From Escallonia rubra (lineage: Eukaryota; Streptophyta; Magnoliopsida; Escalloniales; Escalloniaceae), in assembly GCA_033065855.1 (NCBI GenBank), contig JAVXUO010001990.1, positions 62,001-126,000 of the forward strand: 64,000 bases of DNA, written 5' to 3'. The position numbers and the translations under genes were made by a program. Below, piece after piece: positions 22,721 to 36,900 of the stretch; positions within the stretch are counted from its first letter, which is position 1, and every line of letters begins with the position of its first letter. The notes beneath the pieces were generated by a model that worked only from the letters and a program-made list of their open reading frames with translations, was not told the DNA's origin and ran no database searches.

Positions 22721-23750
22721 CTCTCTAGCTATTATGCCTAGGCTTCTAAAAATGCGACTCAGCCTAGAAATTAAGCAAAGAAGAAACTGATTTGGCGTCA
22801 CCGAAGATACCCCAACCTCAGGCTTAATTATTGGCTCCTCATTAGGAATCTCCCAAAATATAGATAATGTTTTGTTCTCAAGTTTTTCCTCTCACCCATA
22901 TATATGATCCACCCATGGCATAATCAGAAACAACATATATTTTTTAGCCCTTCTAGTTATCCATATGGTTCTTGAATCCTTTTTTTCCCCTGTCAATCCA
23001 AAGAATCAAAATAGCTCAGCAAATCTCTGTATTCTGTCCACCCAACAACATATTTCCTATGCCCTTGTAATTTTTTTGTCTACTCTTATATCCTCTTTTT
23101 TCTATGGCAATCCTAAGAATGAAGGCTAATTAACAAATCCCCTAGGAGCACCGGTAAGAAAGTTTGCCAGAATCACTATAGGAAATATCTTGAACTATGA
23201 TTGTATGGTCCCTCTCAGAGCTAACAATCTGGTACCACACTGGTCAATGTAGCCTGGTAGGTCCATTCCAAGAGCAATACAGTGTAAATTACCCATTGTT
23301 CATGTAGAAAAGCCGAACTGAATGTACATGTATTACTTATTTTCTAATCCCAAAGCAAAAAAATGGACTGAAGATAGGTTGTATCTAGTCAACCCATCAT
23401 GTATTCAGTGTCTCACATGGTACATGATTACCTTCTTATTCCAACTAAATTGATTCTAACCACAATGCCACACGTATTTAATTTCTAAAAAGAGTAGTTT
23501 TCCTTGAACATAGCAAAGTTGTTAAATGCCCAAGTATTTCGCACAATCTTCCATCCCGCCACTAATCTCATCTCTTCTCCATATACTAAGCTGCTCCAGT
23601 GACACAGCTGCCTGTATATTCCATATGCTTGTGCCCAAAATGAAGTGTAGCTCAGTAACTCAAGGCTTACCCGTTATCTTGCCGGTTTTCAGAACATCTG
23701 AGGCTGCTTCTCCCTTTAAAAAATGGCACCATATTTGGTGGGTAAAACTT

Positions 23751-23834
23751 CATGATAGGCATGCTCATAACATTGCCATACAAGCTTCGACTCATGATAG
23801 GCATGCTCATAACATTTCCATACAAGCTTCGACA
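23751..23834. repeat. 42-bp tandem duplication
   Basis: CATGATAGGCATGCTCATAA begins at 23751 and again at 23793. The two units differ at one or two bases. Confidence 0.95.
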
Positions 23835-24562
23835 CTAAGATCTATGTATTATTGCATTGACACAACCTACGTGTCACAAACAATCTAATAGGAAAGAAAT
23901 CAAACAACTATTCAAAAAAGGACGAGGACTCTTAAAGCACGTTTCTCAATCTCTAAGAGGATCTTATCAAGAAGTTGTAGCTTGCCAGTTGCCACTGGCA
24001 TTTATTCCAACATCCAAGTTGTTAACTTTAGGGATACCTCTTGTTATCGAGCGTTCCAAAACTGAGTCACAAGATATGGGTGGTCACAACACTGGGAAGA
24101 AACACCAACTAAGTACGAGTCAGGAAATCTATAGATGAATATTAATAGTTAGTAAGAAGCACAATCATCACAACAATGCTTGAAAGCCAACACCTAAAGA
24201 AACATCAATCACAGAGAGAAATCAAATTAGCAATCTTGAAATGGCATAATCTAATCATATCTTCAAACATCTTGTATGCAGCGGCAAGGGAAAGATATCA
24301 TGAAGCTCTTTGAACAAGATGAACGAAGGAAAGGTGTGGATGAGACACATACAGAGGGAAATTGAGATAGTACTTAAACCAAAATGTCTCTTCTCAAAAT
24401 TCGAAACTTTAGACTTAACGTATGTCATACATATGTGTTTATGTAAGTTGTGGTCATAGGCTGTGTTTAAGGGACTGGCGGTGTCCACGAAGAAGTAGTA
24501 GCATGTACGGTAGATTCATCTGATGCATCGTACATCATATATAGAACATAATGCATGCACAG

Positions 24563-24940
24563 AAGAATCAAAGGAAAAATCAAAAGGAACCCAAATGCGG
24601 TTATGTTAAATCAATGACCGACCGGAAGATGAATTGTTGAAGTAGCAATCGGAACATGACTTGCAGATTAATGATCGATTGACTTGCAAGTTGACCTGCG
24701 ACTCTTTATTTAACAGCCTGGTATTTTTTCTGGAAGTGTGAGCAATAGCACGTGCAATAGACAAACATGAAAGAATGAAACCTAAAAATCAAAAGGAGAA
24801 TCAAGAGGGAATGTAATGCGATTTTGTTAAATCAAAAACTGCTGTAGATGAGTTATTGAAATTCCAATCTGCACAGGACGTGTAGATTGATGTGCGATTT
24901 GCCGTTTCATAGCCTGGTAGTTGTTCCCTGAGGATGGTTT
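24563..24940. repeat. Diverged tandem duplication of about 215 bp
   Basis: The two copies share ATCAAAAGGA, TTATGTTAAATCA or TTTTGTTAAATCA, ATGAATTGTTGAA or ATGAGTTATTGAA, and an AGCCTGGTA ending, in the same order. Identity is modest, so this is an old duplication. Confidence 0.55.
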
Positions 24941-25580
24941 TTGGGATGTCCTTATTTGAGGCAATACATGACTGTATGTGAGAAGAAGGTCTGTCGGCGT
25001 AAAAGGACCAGTGACTTTTCATTTATTTATGGCACCTAATAAGTGCTTTAGGAGACATTTTATATTTATAATAAGAGAGTGACATTGATAAGTAAAGGCT
25101 ACAGAGGCTTTCATGTTCCCCCAAACAGTTTTTCCTATTAGATCACGACATGTCCGTGACTCTGTATACAAGACCACAAAGGTCAAAACTAACAAATTAC
25201 CTAATAAACTCGTACACATTACAATCAAGCTAAAACATAGCAAATCATACACTATAGCTCAACTTAAAGCAACATGCCAAGTTTAAAGTTCTACAAATAA
25301 TACCAAAGTAGAAACAAAAACTTATAGACACAAAGTGGTAACATTAAAGCAGATAACCAGAAACAACCGCATGACCCAAAACTGAATACAACCCTCCATG
25401 GATGCTCTAACACACAGATTTTCAACAAGACAAATTTGCAATCTTCCCCTATCTCGTACCAAAACCGGACCAAACTATCTCTATACCCGGAAGGAATGCA
25501 AACACATAAGACACTTAAACCTCCAAGCCAGTAGAGGCCCTAAACCCCCCTGAACCCTGAAACTCCCTCTCCTCTTTCCA

Positions 25581-25600
25581 CCCCTACCCCACCCCACCCC
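25581..25600 (-). other. Canonical G-quadruplex motif on the minus strand
   Basis: The plus strand reads CCCCTACCCCACCCCACCCC. The minus strand therefore has four runs of four G separated by one- or two-base loops. It sits in a longer C-rich plus-strand tract (about 25540-25760). Confidence 0.8.
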
Positions 25601-26495
25601 ACGAATTACCCAAAACGACTCCAACAGTCAGACTCCTTCCCCCCTCCCAGGGCTCGAAACCCCCTTCCTCGGCCCCCACCCTCCCCCTTAACCCAAACAG
25701 AACACCCCTGCAGGCCCTCTACCCCTACCCCTCCCTCCCAAGACACTAGGGCACCCCAAAGTAAAGACTAAAATATAGGGCTAGGACCCTACTACAAACT
25801 TAGGTTTTAGCCAAACAGTGCCCAAAATCGTCTCACAAACCCGAATTCAAACCATACAAACCCCACACCCAAGTTCAACTACCACATAAAAGGAACGACA
25901 AAAAGGGAAGATGCAAAATTTGAGGAAAACCATTCCAGCAAATTCGGTTAATTGCCAGCGGAATTCCGACCACTGTCGAATTTTTTCAGTCAACCGTCGA
26001 CGGGAATTCCGGTCGCTGTCGGTGGGAATCCGGTCATATTCTCTGAGCAGTAGAGGAGATGTAGAACTAGCCGATCTACATAGATCAAGCTAGATCAAAC
26101 GAGAACGGAGACTTTCCGGAGAGGGCGTCATCTCCGATCGTTTTAGGAGAGACGACGACCAGTTTTTCCGATGATGTGCCATCGCTGATTGGTTCAGGGG
26201 AGATGTGCCCTTTGTCGCGCCGTCATCGTTATCCGGTCAGTGGTGCCGCCGGCCATATGCAGTTCACTCCACTCATGATACCACCACACAAACATCACTA
26301 CAAGGCTACACTCTAGGTTAATGCCGGAGCGGCTGCCGCCCCACGCGCGGGGAGGCATGGTGGGGCGGCCACAACGACCTTTCAGTCGTGAGCTTTCTAG
26401 AGAGAAGGCAGAGAGAAGGATTTTTTTAGAGAGAGAAATGTCCACACTATCAGAAGACATTTTCTTAAGTGTGCTGAAATGCCATTTTAGAAGTA

Positions 26496-26521
26496 CCGGA
26501 AAAATGTCATTTTTTGTAGTG
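26496..26521 (-). mobile_element. Possible CACTA-type transposon terminus
   Basis: The minus strand starts CACTACAAAAAATGACATTT at 26521, which resembles plant CACTA inverted termini. Sequence upstream (about 25900-26495) would be the element body. No matching left end or 3-bp target duplication was found, so this is a lone end. Confidence 0.35.
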
Positions 26522-26719
26522 TTTTCTTTACCTTACCAATGGTAAGGGAAAGAAAGAAAACACTCCAAACCCAACCCACCGACCCAGTTTGCCACCTCTA
26601 TGGCTCTATCACCATACATTCATCGCATGTGCCACAGATTTTTTTTCTTAATTCAATGTAAAATGGAGTAGCAATAGTAGAGACTCACTAGGCCCTTTTT
26701 GCCCTGGGTCAAGGGGGAA

Positions 26720-26818
26720 CATGTCCTATTCTTAGTGGGTCTAAACTCACAGTCCAACAACAAACCAGGGGCATGTCCTATTCTTGGTGGGTCTAAACTC
26801 ACTGTCCAACAACAAACC
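26720..26818. repeat. 52-bp tandem duplication
   Basis: CATGTCCTATTCTTAGTGGG starts at 26720, and a near-identical copy starts at 26772 with only a few changes. Confidence 0.92.
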
Positions 26819-27640
26819 GTATGTCTTGTGTATTAGAGAATCACAAATGTGGTTGCCAAGATAAACTACTAACCAACACAAATTCATCACAAATTGCAAA
26901 AACTAGTAATCAGAGACCAACACCATTGTTAAGTGGAAAATCCTCTGATGTAGAGGGGAAACAAATCAAGGGGCAAGTAATTCACTCACTAAGTAAATAT
27001 ATACAATCATGGCAAAGGAAGACTTTTAAGGCTTTGTTAAACATGAGAACATTGAACGAACCTAAACAATTTTTCATTCTTCGATGACGTGACGGACCTC
27101 CGTAGAAATGTGTTGCTGAATTGACGAAACAATAAAATGTTGACTATGATGGAACAAATTGTTTGAAAGAGAATTATTGGAAAGGTACAAGCAGTAACGT
27201 GAGGAGTGGAACCATACAAAATAATTATTTTGTGACAACTAAAAAATTTTATTGTCTAGTTGACGGAAAATGGTGTATACGTTCATTGATTTGTTATGGA
27301 TATACTATAATGTTTCAAATGAACAATGGTTCGTCTCGTTACAAAAGCAAGAAGTGCTATTAAGTAATTGACGTTATATTTATGTAACTGCACATTGTTT
27401 TGACAAAAAATTACAGATATGCTATGACTTTAGAACCCGCCTAAACAACAGATCTGTTTTTGAAATTTACAGATAATATTCTGACCTCTCTCCGGAACTA
27501 ATATGAAGCTATCATATGTTATTTGTACTACAAGTCTATACCGGGTAGCATGATGTTATGGCACGCTTTTATTCTTTCAAACTCAACTTTTTAGTACTTA
27601 AATAAAAATTACAGTATATTTTAAAAATTAAGGCATTTTC

Positions 27641-27946
27641 TGAAGTGGACTGGACGACCTCTGATCTCGTGCTTGTTGTCTGGAGGAAGCCCAACAAGGT
27701 CGGAGCCAATTTTATGAGCACGAGGCCCCGAGATACCCCCCATTCAGCTTCACACCCCCGACATTTCCCACTCCCCTTTGTTCCTCTGTCCGTCTCTTCA
27801 CTGCTTTCTTCGTGCCTCCAATTCATTTTAGGGCTTTCTGGTCGTGATTTTTTAGGCTAAGCTAATTTATGTTGTTACGGTTGCCGAAACCTCTGGTAAC
27901 TGGAATTTCTGACCGGTGTTTAAGTGGTAGATTGGGGCTCCGGTGG
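27641..27946 (+). promoter_or_regulatory. Leader and proximal promoter of the TPST gene (approximate)
   Basis: A pyrimidine-rich stretch (27735-27830), typical of plant 5' leaders, precedes the TPST start codon. No convincing TATA box is placed, so the transcription start is unknown. The ATG at 27947 is chosen because it opens a signal peptide that joins in frame with the next exon. Confidence 0.4.
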
Positions 27947-30900
27947 ATGGATCGTGATGCTCTTAAGCTCGCTCTCTTGCTGCTACTTCTTGGGCCTGGT
28001 ACGTGATTTGAGACTTGAATTATTTGTTAACCATGTGTAAGTTTAGCGCTTACGCCTAAATCAGTTCCTCAATTCACCTGCAAAAGATTCGTCGGAGTTT
28101 TTTTTTGTTTTGTTTTGCTGCTAGTGGTGTGTGTGTTGTCCTTTGTCAATGATTCCTCGGTACATTGCTTTGCTTAGAAGCTCCGAATGTTACACGGAAT
28201 TCGATTTGCTTTCACTATAAGCTGATCATGGTAATTTAACGCGTAAAGAGATAGTCTATTTCATGTAACTGAAGCAGCAACAGTTCCTGCGATATGACTA
28301 GATAAGGTATAGTAGAAAGTAAACTAAGTTTTCAAGCAAAAGTCTCTTCTAGGTGACTCTGCATACGTGCGGGTTTGTGTGAGAATTTGTATGGAATGTT
28401 ATATTCACTTTTACTCTATGCCGATGAAGTTGATTTAATGCTTGAACAGATAGTCTATTAATGTAATTGAAAGTAGCAATAGTTCATGCGACACAAATAC
28501 GTTTAGGTTCATTAGCAAACTAAGTTTTCAAGTGAAAATCTCTTTTAAAAGTGGGGTGTGTGTTTGTTTTCTTGCATTCTTCTCTCTTAGTTTTTTTTTT
28601 TTGCTTAGGATTTCAATATATCGCCATGTAGTATCTTAAATTTGCTTTATTGGCCTTATTCTAATGCTGACGGATAGATCATGGCTATGGTAACAGAGTG
28701 TGTATTTTTGCCCTTATACATAGGAAATGTCCTTTTGCTGAGTGAAGTTACTTTCCTGTTATCTTTCTAGCTTCGACCGCTATAAATGCCTCTGCTAGCA
28801 AAGGTGATTTCGAGCATTGCAAAAGTACAGTAAATAGGTGGGCATCTTCTTCCCTTCACAAAGATGTTAAAGAAGACAAACACATACTGCGGGACTTGCT
28901 ATTCTTCCTTCACGTCCCAAGGACAGGGGGGCGAACATATTTCCATTGGTAATCTTCTACCAATATATAACTCATACCTTTTTGTTCGATATATACACGG
29001 GTGAGTGTTTGTGCTTATGATTTGCATCTTGATTTTGCAGTTTCTTGAAAAAGTTGTACTCTAGCTCTCAAGAGTGTCCGCGTTCTTATGATAAATTGCG
29101 GTTTGACCCTAGGTAATACATTTTCCTTTGAAATTTCCCTTGCTTCTCAGTTCTATCACAGAATGGTAAATGGTTATGCACGTTTGAGATCAAGAAAAAT
29201 GGGCTTCATAATTTTCTTACTCCAGCATCCTTAGTTCTAAAGTTGCCAAAGAATTTTCTTTTATAATGGTTTTATCACGATGAAGCTCGAAGTGCAAAGA
29301 GAAGGCGAAGGTTTTACATAATTGGGCTTCATACTTTCAGATGGGTCGTCTACTTTTACTTTTTCACCAAGTTCACAAACTTTCTACTTTTTGCTGAAGG
29401 GTAAAATTATTGTCACCCTCTCTAATGGGGATGTGAAGGGATCTTTAGGGCGTTATATCCCTCTCAAGTTGAAGGGAAAATTTGGACAGCAATGAGGCAA
29501 GCAATACTTATGGATCAAAATGTTGGGTGACAAAGAAACACCATTTACACGAGTGTTTCTGGAACACAGATGCTCAGGTGGATGTGTGGGCGCACACAGA
29601 GGAATAGCATAAGATTTATGCAACAAAGTGAAGCCCCGATTGAGGAAAAGATGAGGGAATTTTGCTTTAGATGGTTTGGTCATGTCCAACTCAGGTCTCT
29701 GGATGATCCTGCAAGAATAATTGATTTATGGGCACACAAAGAGGAATAGAATAAGGTTTATACAACAAAGTGAAGCCCCAATTGGAGAAAAGATGAGATA
29801 ATTTTGCATTAGATGGTTTGGTCATGTCCAACTCAGGCCTCCTGATGATCTTGCAGGAAGAATTGATTTATGCCAAGTTGATGGGGTAAGACGAGGTAGG
29901 GTAGACCGAGGATCTCAGTTGCATGAAGCGGCAACTACAACGGGAGCGAGAGTAGGAGTGGGGGCAGGGGAGAGGAAGTGGAGCGGGAGTGGGGGCAGGG
30001 GAGAGGAGGCACTTAGAAGAATCTAGGGTTGGGGCTTGAAGAAATATATATAAATTTGATATATCTTTTATATCTTAAACTTTGTGCATACGTTGTGTTT
30101 TTGTCTTGAATATATACAAGTTGTGGTTACTTGTAACTTTTTTATTCATGACAAAGTAGTTCGGCTTTTTGCTGTTGTGTATATATATGTGAGAGAGGGG
30201 TACTCCCTCACTCGTTCCATTCATCACTCTTTGACAGATAGGATCACTTTTCGATGTTAGCTTAGAACGCACTCCTGCGGAGATCCTAACTTGGGACTGC
30301 AACAGCGCGGTTCTCATAGAGATGCATCAATTCTCATAGCTGCAAGTTGCCACTAAGCCGAGGATAACTTGGGAAGACGTAGTGAGAAAGATGTGATTGC
30401 TAGGAATTTAACATAAACATGTGCTTCGTTACCAAGGAATGGAAGAAAGGATTCATGTAGGCATGTAGCCACCCCAACTAGTTTGTGACAAAGGCTTGGA
30501 TGAATATACGTTTCTTCTTTCTCCAAGTCAGATGGTAAACATATTGCTTTTTAGTGCCCCCTTGAAGATAACGAGCAAATTTTTGAACTATATGATGGAC
30601 AAATGGCAACCTTTGACTTCAGTAACTTCAGTAAAAGTTTCTGTAATTACTTTTCATCCTCCAGTCATAATCTTCAACTTAGCAACATTTTTTATAGAAC
30701 GCTGTAAGTAATATTGATCTGTTTATGTGCAGCAAATCGAATTGCAGGCTATTAGTTACTCATGATGACTATAGCATGATGTCCAAGCTTCCCGGAGAGA
30801 GAACTTCAGTAGTCACAATACTTAGAAACCCAATTGATCGCATATTTAGCACTTATGAGTTTTCGGTAGAGGTAGCAGCCAGGTTTTTGGTTCATCCTAA

Positions 30901-33900
30901 CTTAACATCTGCCACAAGAATGGCTGGACGTTTACGCTCGAAGACAGGTGGAGTAAGCACGCTGGATATTTGGCCATGGAAGTATTTGGTTCCTTGGATG
31001 AGGGAGGACCTATTTTCTCGGGTATGTTTGTTTATTCCTTTTTGTTGAATGTGTCTCCCCAATTATTTTGGCCTTTTGTCTGTCTCCACAAAGGATCCAA
31101 TACCATACGCGTTAGTCATATATTGGTGGAATATGAAGAAAATTTGAAGATCTTATAAATTTGGAATCTACATAAGTAGAAACATGTACAGGTATACATT
31201 TGCATATAGGAATAGTGACTATGAGGTGACACCCTATTTTCCTAATCTGACCTGGATACTGCTCGGTTTCGGGTTGTTTCTAAGTATTTTATTTTCGTTT
31301 TCATACCGTTTTCCTTTCGCTGTTTTCTTGTCGGACCTGCTGGCAGACCATCGAGCTACCCTCACCTCCCAAGTTCATCACCCCCCTCTCCCTCTCCCTC
31401 CCTCCCTCCTTCTCCCTCTCTCTCTCTCTCCCCCCCCCTCTCTCTCTCTCCCCCCCTCTCTCCCTCTCTCTCTCCCCCCTCTATCTCCATGTGTGATTGA
31501 CCCCTAGACCAACAATTGTGCAAACGGAAGGATAATTTTTATATATAGCAGCAGATTACTACCAGCCACCAAAAGCAGTCACACCAAGTCGCCGCAAGAG
31601 CAGCAATCAGCCGTGGTTGTCATCAACTTCAGTCTGCTATAAATGGGACCAGTAAGAACCAATCAAACCGCCACATAACAAACCAAACTTAACTTGATCC
31701 ATCACAATTGTCAATATGGGTGGTAATCAACCATGGCTGCAACACAATCGCGTTGAGCTCCCTTCGATGCGACTGGTTGCAGAAACCCTAGGTATAGCGG
31801 TGAAGGTTAGAGGGTTTCAGATTGAAAATCATAGCTGTTGCCAGAACAAGGACGCCGTCTAGCCAGAAAAAAGGTGGTCACAGTCGTCGCCTTTGCCGGC
31901 AAATGGTGTTGAAGCGGACGAATTTGGTGGAAGATGATCCAGAAACAGATGGGGGAGAAAAAGGGATCATGGAGAGACAAAGTGATCAGAAGAACCAAAG
32001 TAAAGTTTTTAAGAAAACATTGTAACACCTTAGGCCACCTTGGGTGAATTGTCTAAGGTCACCTCACACTCACTTTTTCCAGTATCATGTGTGTGTGTTT
32101 ATATATGTATGTATGTATATGTATAGATAAATGTGTGTGTGTACACATACATAAATGTAGGGAGCCCATCCCCACAAAATGCTGGAAAGGACTCCCCCAT
32201 CCTAACTCATTTCAGTCCGACAATCGCTGCCACATGGACGGTTCAAGATGTTTTTTTCCCCAAAAAGCCAAAAGCTAATGCGCCAAACTATCTGGCGCAC
32301 GGTGTAAGTTCCAAAATGCCCTTTTATGACTTGTGCTCTATCATTTAACCACAACAATGAGCTCAACCAAACAGACAATGTGCCAGATAGTTTGGCGCAC
32401 TCTCTTTGCACGCAATTATACTTTAGTTTCATTTCTTTTCTGTTGTTCTTAGTGATAAGTGGCATGGGTTTCAATAACCACAACAATAAACTCAACCATA
32501 AAGACAGTGTGCCAGATAGTTTGGCGCACTGTCTTTGCACACAATTATACTTTAGTTTCATTTCTTTTTTTGTTGTTCTGGGTGATAAGGTGGCATGGGT
32601 TTCGATAGTCGTGCAACAACAGTCAAATTATTCTTTTAACTTGGTCCATCACCAACGGTCACCACCATTAGACACCACCGCCACGCCTCCACAAACAACC
32701 CACCCCAGCCATCTTATGATCAACACTCACTTGAACTTGGTCCATCGCCGACCGCCACCACCATTAGAAATCACCGCCACGCCTCCACAAACAACCCACC
32801 CCAGCCATCTTATGATCAACACTCAAACAAACTAAACGACTGCATTTTTCCTCCATTGTTCCCATCGTTAAATGCCATTAGAAATTTCATCTCATGAAGC
32901 CAACAAGTCCAATATTACCTTCACAATCTGAAAACACCTCCCAATTCATTTGCAACATAGAATTGTTTTGAATTACGTACGCATAAACACCCAATTAGCA
33001 GAAGAAGACATAAAGCAAAAAGAAGTGGGTTAATGGTTGGGAGTTTCACCAAAGCTATAGATTGTGGTTAGTGATGGTGCACTCAGTGGTGAGTGGTGGT
33101 TGCGTTGAAATGTAGTCGGGAAGATGGAGAATGCTAGCAGAGGGATGGTGGCTCTTAAACAACTCACATTGTACTGCGGCGGCGGTCTTCTTGTGGCCGA
33201 TCCGTGTGTGGTGGTTGATGTTGATCCACAGATAGTGGTTTTGATTGGTGAGTACGTCGAATGTGGTGGTTAGTGATGGCGGCAGTGATTACGATAGTGG
33301 TGGTGGGTCGGTGGGTGGCTGTTATATTGAGGTGTCGTGATTTGGGGTAGAGGTGGGTGGTGGTTGTTGTGGTTGTAGAAGAGAGAAGATTTTAGGAAGA
33401 GGGTGAGAGAGGCTAAATATTTGGGGACGAAGAAACGAGTGAAGAGAGAGAATCATTAGTGATGATAGACAAACAAAGCATGAAAATAATGAGCAGAATG
33501 CGCCAGATTACCAGGCGGAACTCGTGAATTGGGTAGTCCCTTTTTTGGGAAAATGTAAGAAGTGAATTTTGGCAGTCCTTTTGTAGCGCACTGGCTCTAA
33601 CACTTGAATTTTGGTAGTCCCTTTAATGAATTCTGGTGTTTTTTGCTTTTTCAAAAAAGTGATGCAAAGCTGCCTTCGTGGCCGCATGGTTTGGGATGAT
33701 ATATAGGTATGTGTGTGTGTGTGTGTGGCTGTGGGGGGGGGGGGGGGGTGTAGGAATATTAATTGGCAGTGCTGACAGCTTCCTTGAGTTGCTTGCATTA
33801 ATCTGGCTGTCCATACGCGATCTGTGGACAATTCAGATTTTTTTTTCGTGTTCTTTTAAGTCCGTCTGCCCATTAATGGGCCGAACAAGACTTTCGACGA

Positions 33901-36900
33901 AATTGTCCCTTTATTTATGACCATGAAAAAAAGAAAATATCTCCCGTTCGCCCTATTAAGGAGCGGACATTTGTTTTTTGTTGTCTTTCTCTTTCTTCCT
34001 GTCCCGATATTCCTTGACACAGAGTCACACAAACTCTCTCTCTTTTTCTTTATGTGCTAGTCGTTCGCTATCACTCTCTCTCTTGGCCATCACATTCTAT
34101 CTCTTTCTTCGTTCTCTACCCATACACCAACGCTCCCGCCAATAGATCAAGATCCCACTGATCTCCTCTCCTCAACCCTTCAATTAAACATTGACACATG
34201 GATTGGCCGCAAGAAGACCACTGCCAGTGGGATGTGAGCTGTTCAAGGGCCGTTGTCGCTCCGCCGGCGTTCTCCCTTCCCCATTAATTTTATCTCAATC
34301 ACAACCCACCACCACTGAGTGCGCCACCACTACTCCTCAACCCTTCAATTATACATTGACACACATGGATCGGCCGCAAGAGGACCACCTCCGATGGTTG
34401 AAACTCCGCCGTCGCTCCATCAGCGATCTCCTTTGACTTCACCACCACTGCCACACCACCAGTAATCTACTCTTCACCGAAACTCCCAACCACGAAACTA
34501 CTACTTTTTTATTTTTGCTTCCTTCAATTTGGTTCTTTAATGTTTATGGTGTGGATCGTTGTGGATCTGTGGTGCTGTGTAGATTGGGTCGGTGGTGTGG
34601 GGTAGAGGACGAAGGAGAGAGAATAATGATGAGGAAGAGAGAGAAGTATGAGAGCGAGTCGGTGGTGTGGGGAAGGGAGAGAGAGAGAGAGCAGGGTTCA
34701 TAGGTTGATTGGTGGTGGTGGTGGGTTGTAGACAGCTGATTGGTGGCAATTGTGGGTTGTGGAGGGTCGATTTGAGGCAGTGGTGGGTCGATTGGAGGTA
34801 GTGATGGGCTGATCGGCGGTGGTGGAAGGCTGTTTTGCTGGTGGTTGATGGCGGCGATGGTGTTAGGTAATAGTTTGACACAACCAATAAATTCTAATTC
34901 AACTTTTTTCCAGATTTTGAACCCCACCTCATTCAAGTTTTTTTTTTGTTTGTTTGTGTTTGTTGAATCATGATGGGGTGATTGGAGTGGGGTTGGAGTG
35001 AGAAAGCTGTGGAAGTGATTCAAGAACAAACCATTAGTGGAATATGACCGTCAGCCCCATGATAGGGCGGACAATGATATTTTCTTTCTATTTGCTGCAA
35101 AATAAATAGAAAAAAAGTAAAAAAGACTTGTCTGGCCCATTATTGGGCGGACGGACTTTAGAAAATGCAAAAAAAAGCCGGCCCACCCATAGGTCGCGTA
35201 TGGATGGCCAGATAGGGAACTTGCCAGCACTGTTAATGGATCAGCTCCCTATATCTCTACATATGGGAGCTGATCCAGAGCTAGCGCCGGATAAAACCAG
35301 CTGACCTCAAGCCATCTACATCACAACATGGACTGCTGAGATCAACTTTTTTCCTTTAAGACCTCTAGACCAACCTTTACTCTATGAAACAGTTGGTGAC
35401 AAATGACAAGCTTGTTCCTGCTCTCCTCAGTTAGTGCCTGTTGCGTCCTCTTTTACGTAATGTCCAAAGTAGTAGCGGTTCTACCCATTTCTCTTTTTCT
35501 TGTTACAGGTTCAGCCCCATTACTCCAATCTCCTTCTGTCTTTTCTCCATCTCGAAACGGACCATAGACAGAAAACATCTAGCTAAATTGTGCAACATCA
35601 CTTTCCATTCACCACCATATGCACCGCCACCATGTTTACAACAGCCACCACCATACCCTACAGCTCCACCATACTCGTACATAGCTGCACCACATTAATA
35701 GTTAATCTTTAACAGATCTAAGAGTGCACCCCAAAATGCATCACCACCACCTGTAAACAAGAGCAGTGATGGTTTGAAATTTCTTTGATACCACCACAAT
35801 GCAGCCAATTCTGAACTCCTAAATTCTATCTGTAGCCCTTATATCATGAACTTCGCCCCTCCCTTCAGCCACCACCACCACCCGCGATGTTCAATTTGCA
35901 AATCGAGTTATATTAAAAGCATGTCAAATGAAATTAATATGATAGAGATCTGCAAACTCTGTACCATAATTGAAAAACTCTATGGGCTCATAAAATTCCA
36001 TTTTCATACTATTAGAAGCACAAAGAACAATACAGGAAGATGCTGTGAATTCGCATTGACTACTGGAACAACAAAATACTAGTTGGAGAACACAACAGAG
36101 ACAACAAAGAGATCTGAAACCGCTTTGGAAAATAAAGTCGTTGCTTTCCTCCTACATAAAATCTTTGATTTCATCTTTTTAATTGCTGATTACGGTTTGT
36201 GATGAAAGATGGATGGGTAATTTAAGAGGAGAGAGAAGCCAGAGAGGATAAAGGCTGGTGGGAAATTCTTCATGTGCAGGGGCACACTTTTTAGTCGTCA
36301 CCAATCACTAGAAAGAGTAGCGGTTGTCAAGATGTCTTAAAAAAAAGTGATCTAAGCCGTCCGCGTTGTGACGTAGACGGCTGGAGATCAGCTGGGAAAA
36401 GGAGGCTTTTCCTAGTGCTAGCTCCCCTATTTCTCCTTCTGCATGTCCTTATCCTAGGAGAAGGTAATTACCAGTAAGGTGCAATGTTGTTATGGATGTG
36501 GACTGGTATTAACGTTTGTTTTCATCAATTCTTGAAGTGGTGTCCCATGATTAAGTGATAGTAACTCTTAGCTTCTCAGGCATTTAAGTTCATTTGATGG
36601 GATTGCCATATTGTTTTGTGGATATAAGAGTTGGGTTATTGGCAAATCATGAGTTGGAAAATTTTGCATGTGTGGTAATTTATATGCTTTGATAATTATT
36701 TGTATTGTGCTAAATTGACATATGACTGACTCATCTGTGTTATTCTGTTCTAACGGACAGCGTGATGCCAGAAAGGGTGGGAGCACAACTTATAGTAAAA
36801 GTAATGATTCATATGATATGGAGGACTTTGTAATGCCATTACATCAATACATTAACGACCCTATAGCGCGGGATGTCATCCACAATGGAGCCACATTCCA

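Larger units (their letters stand above)
22721..27640. other. Gene-poor intergenic region
   Basis: No supported gene. Open frames are short and unrecognised. It contains three small tandem duplications, a C-rich stretch at about 25500-25760 and a CACTA-like terminus, listed separately. Confidence 0.4.

Noticed and set aside
34537..35029. Ser/Pro/Thr/His-rich minus-strand frame of 161 codons
   Set aside because: Low-complexity GGTGGTGG/GAGAGAG sequence inside a TIR element; no family match.
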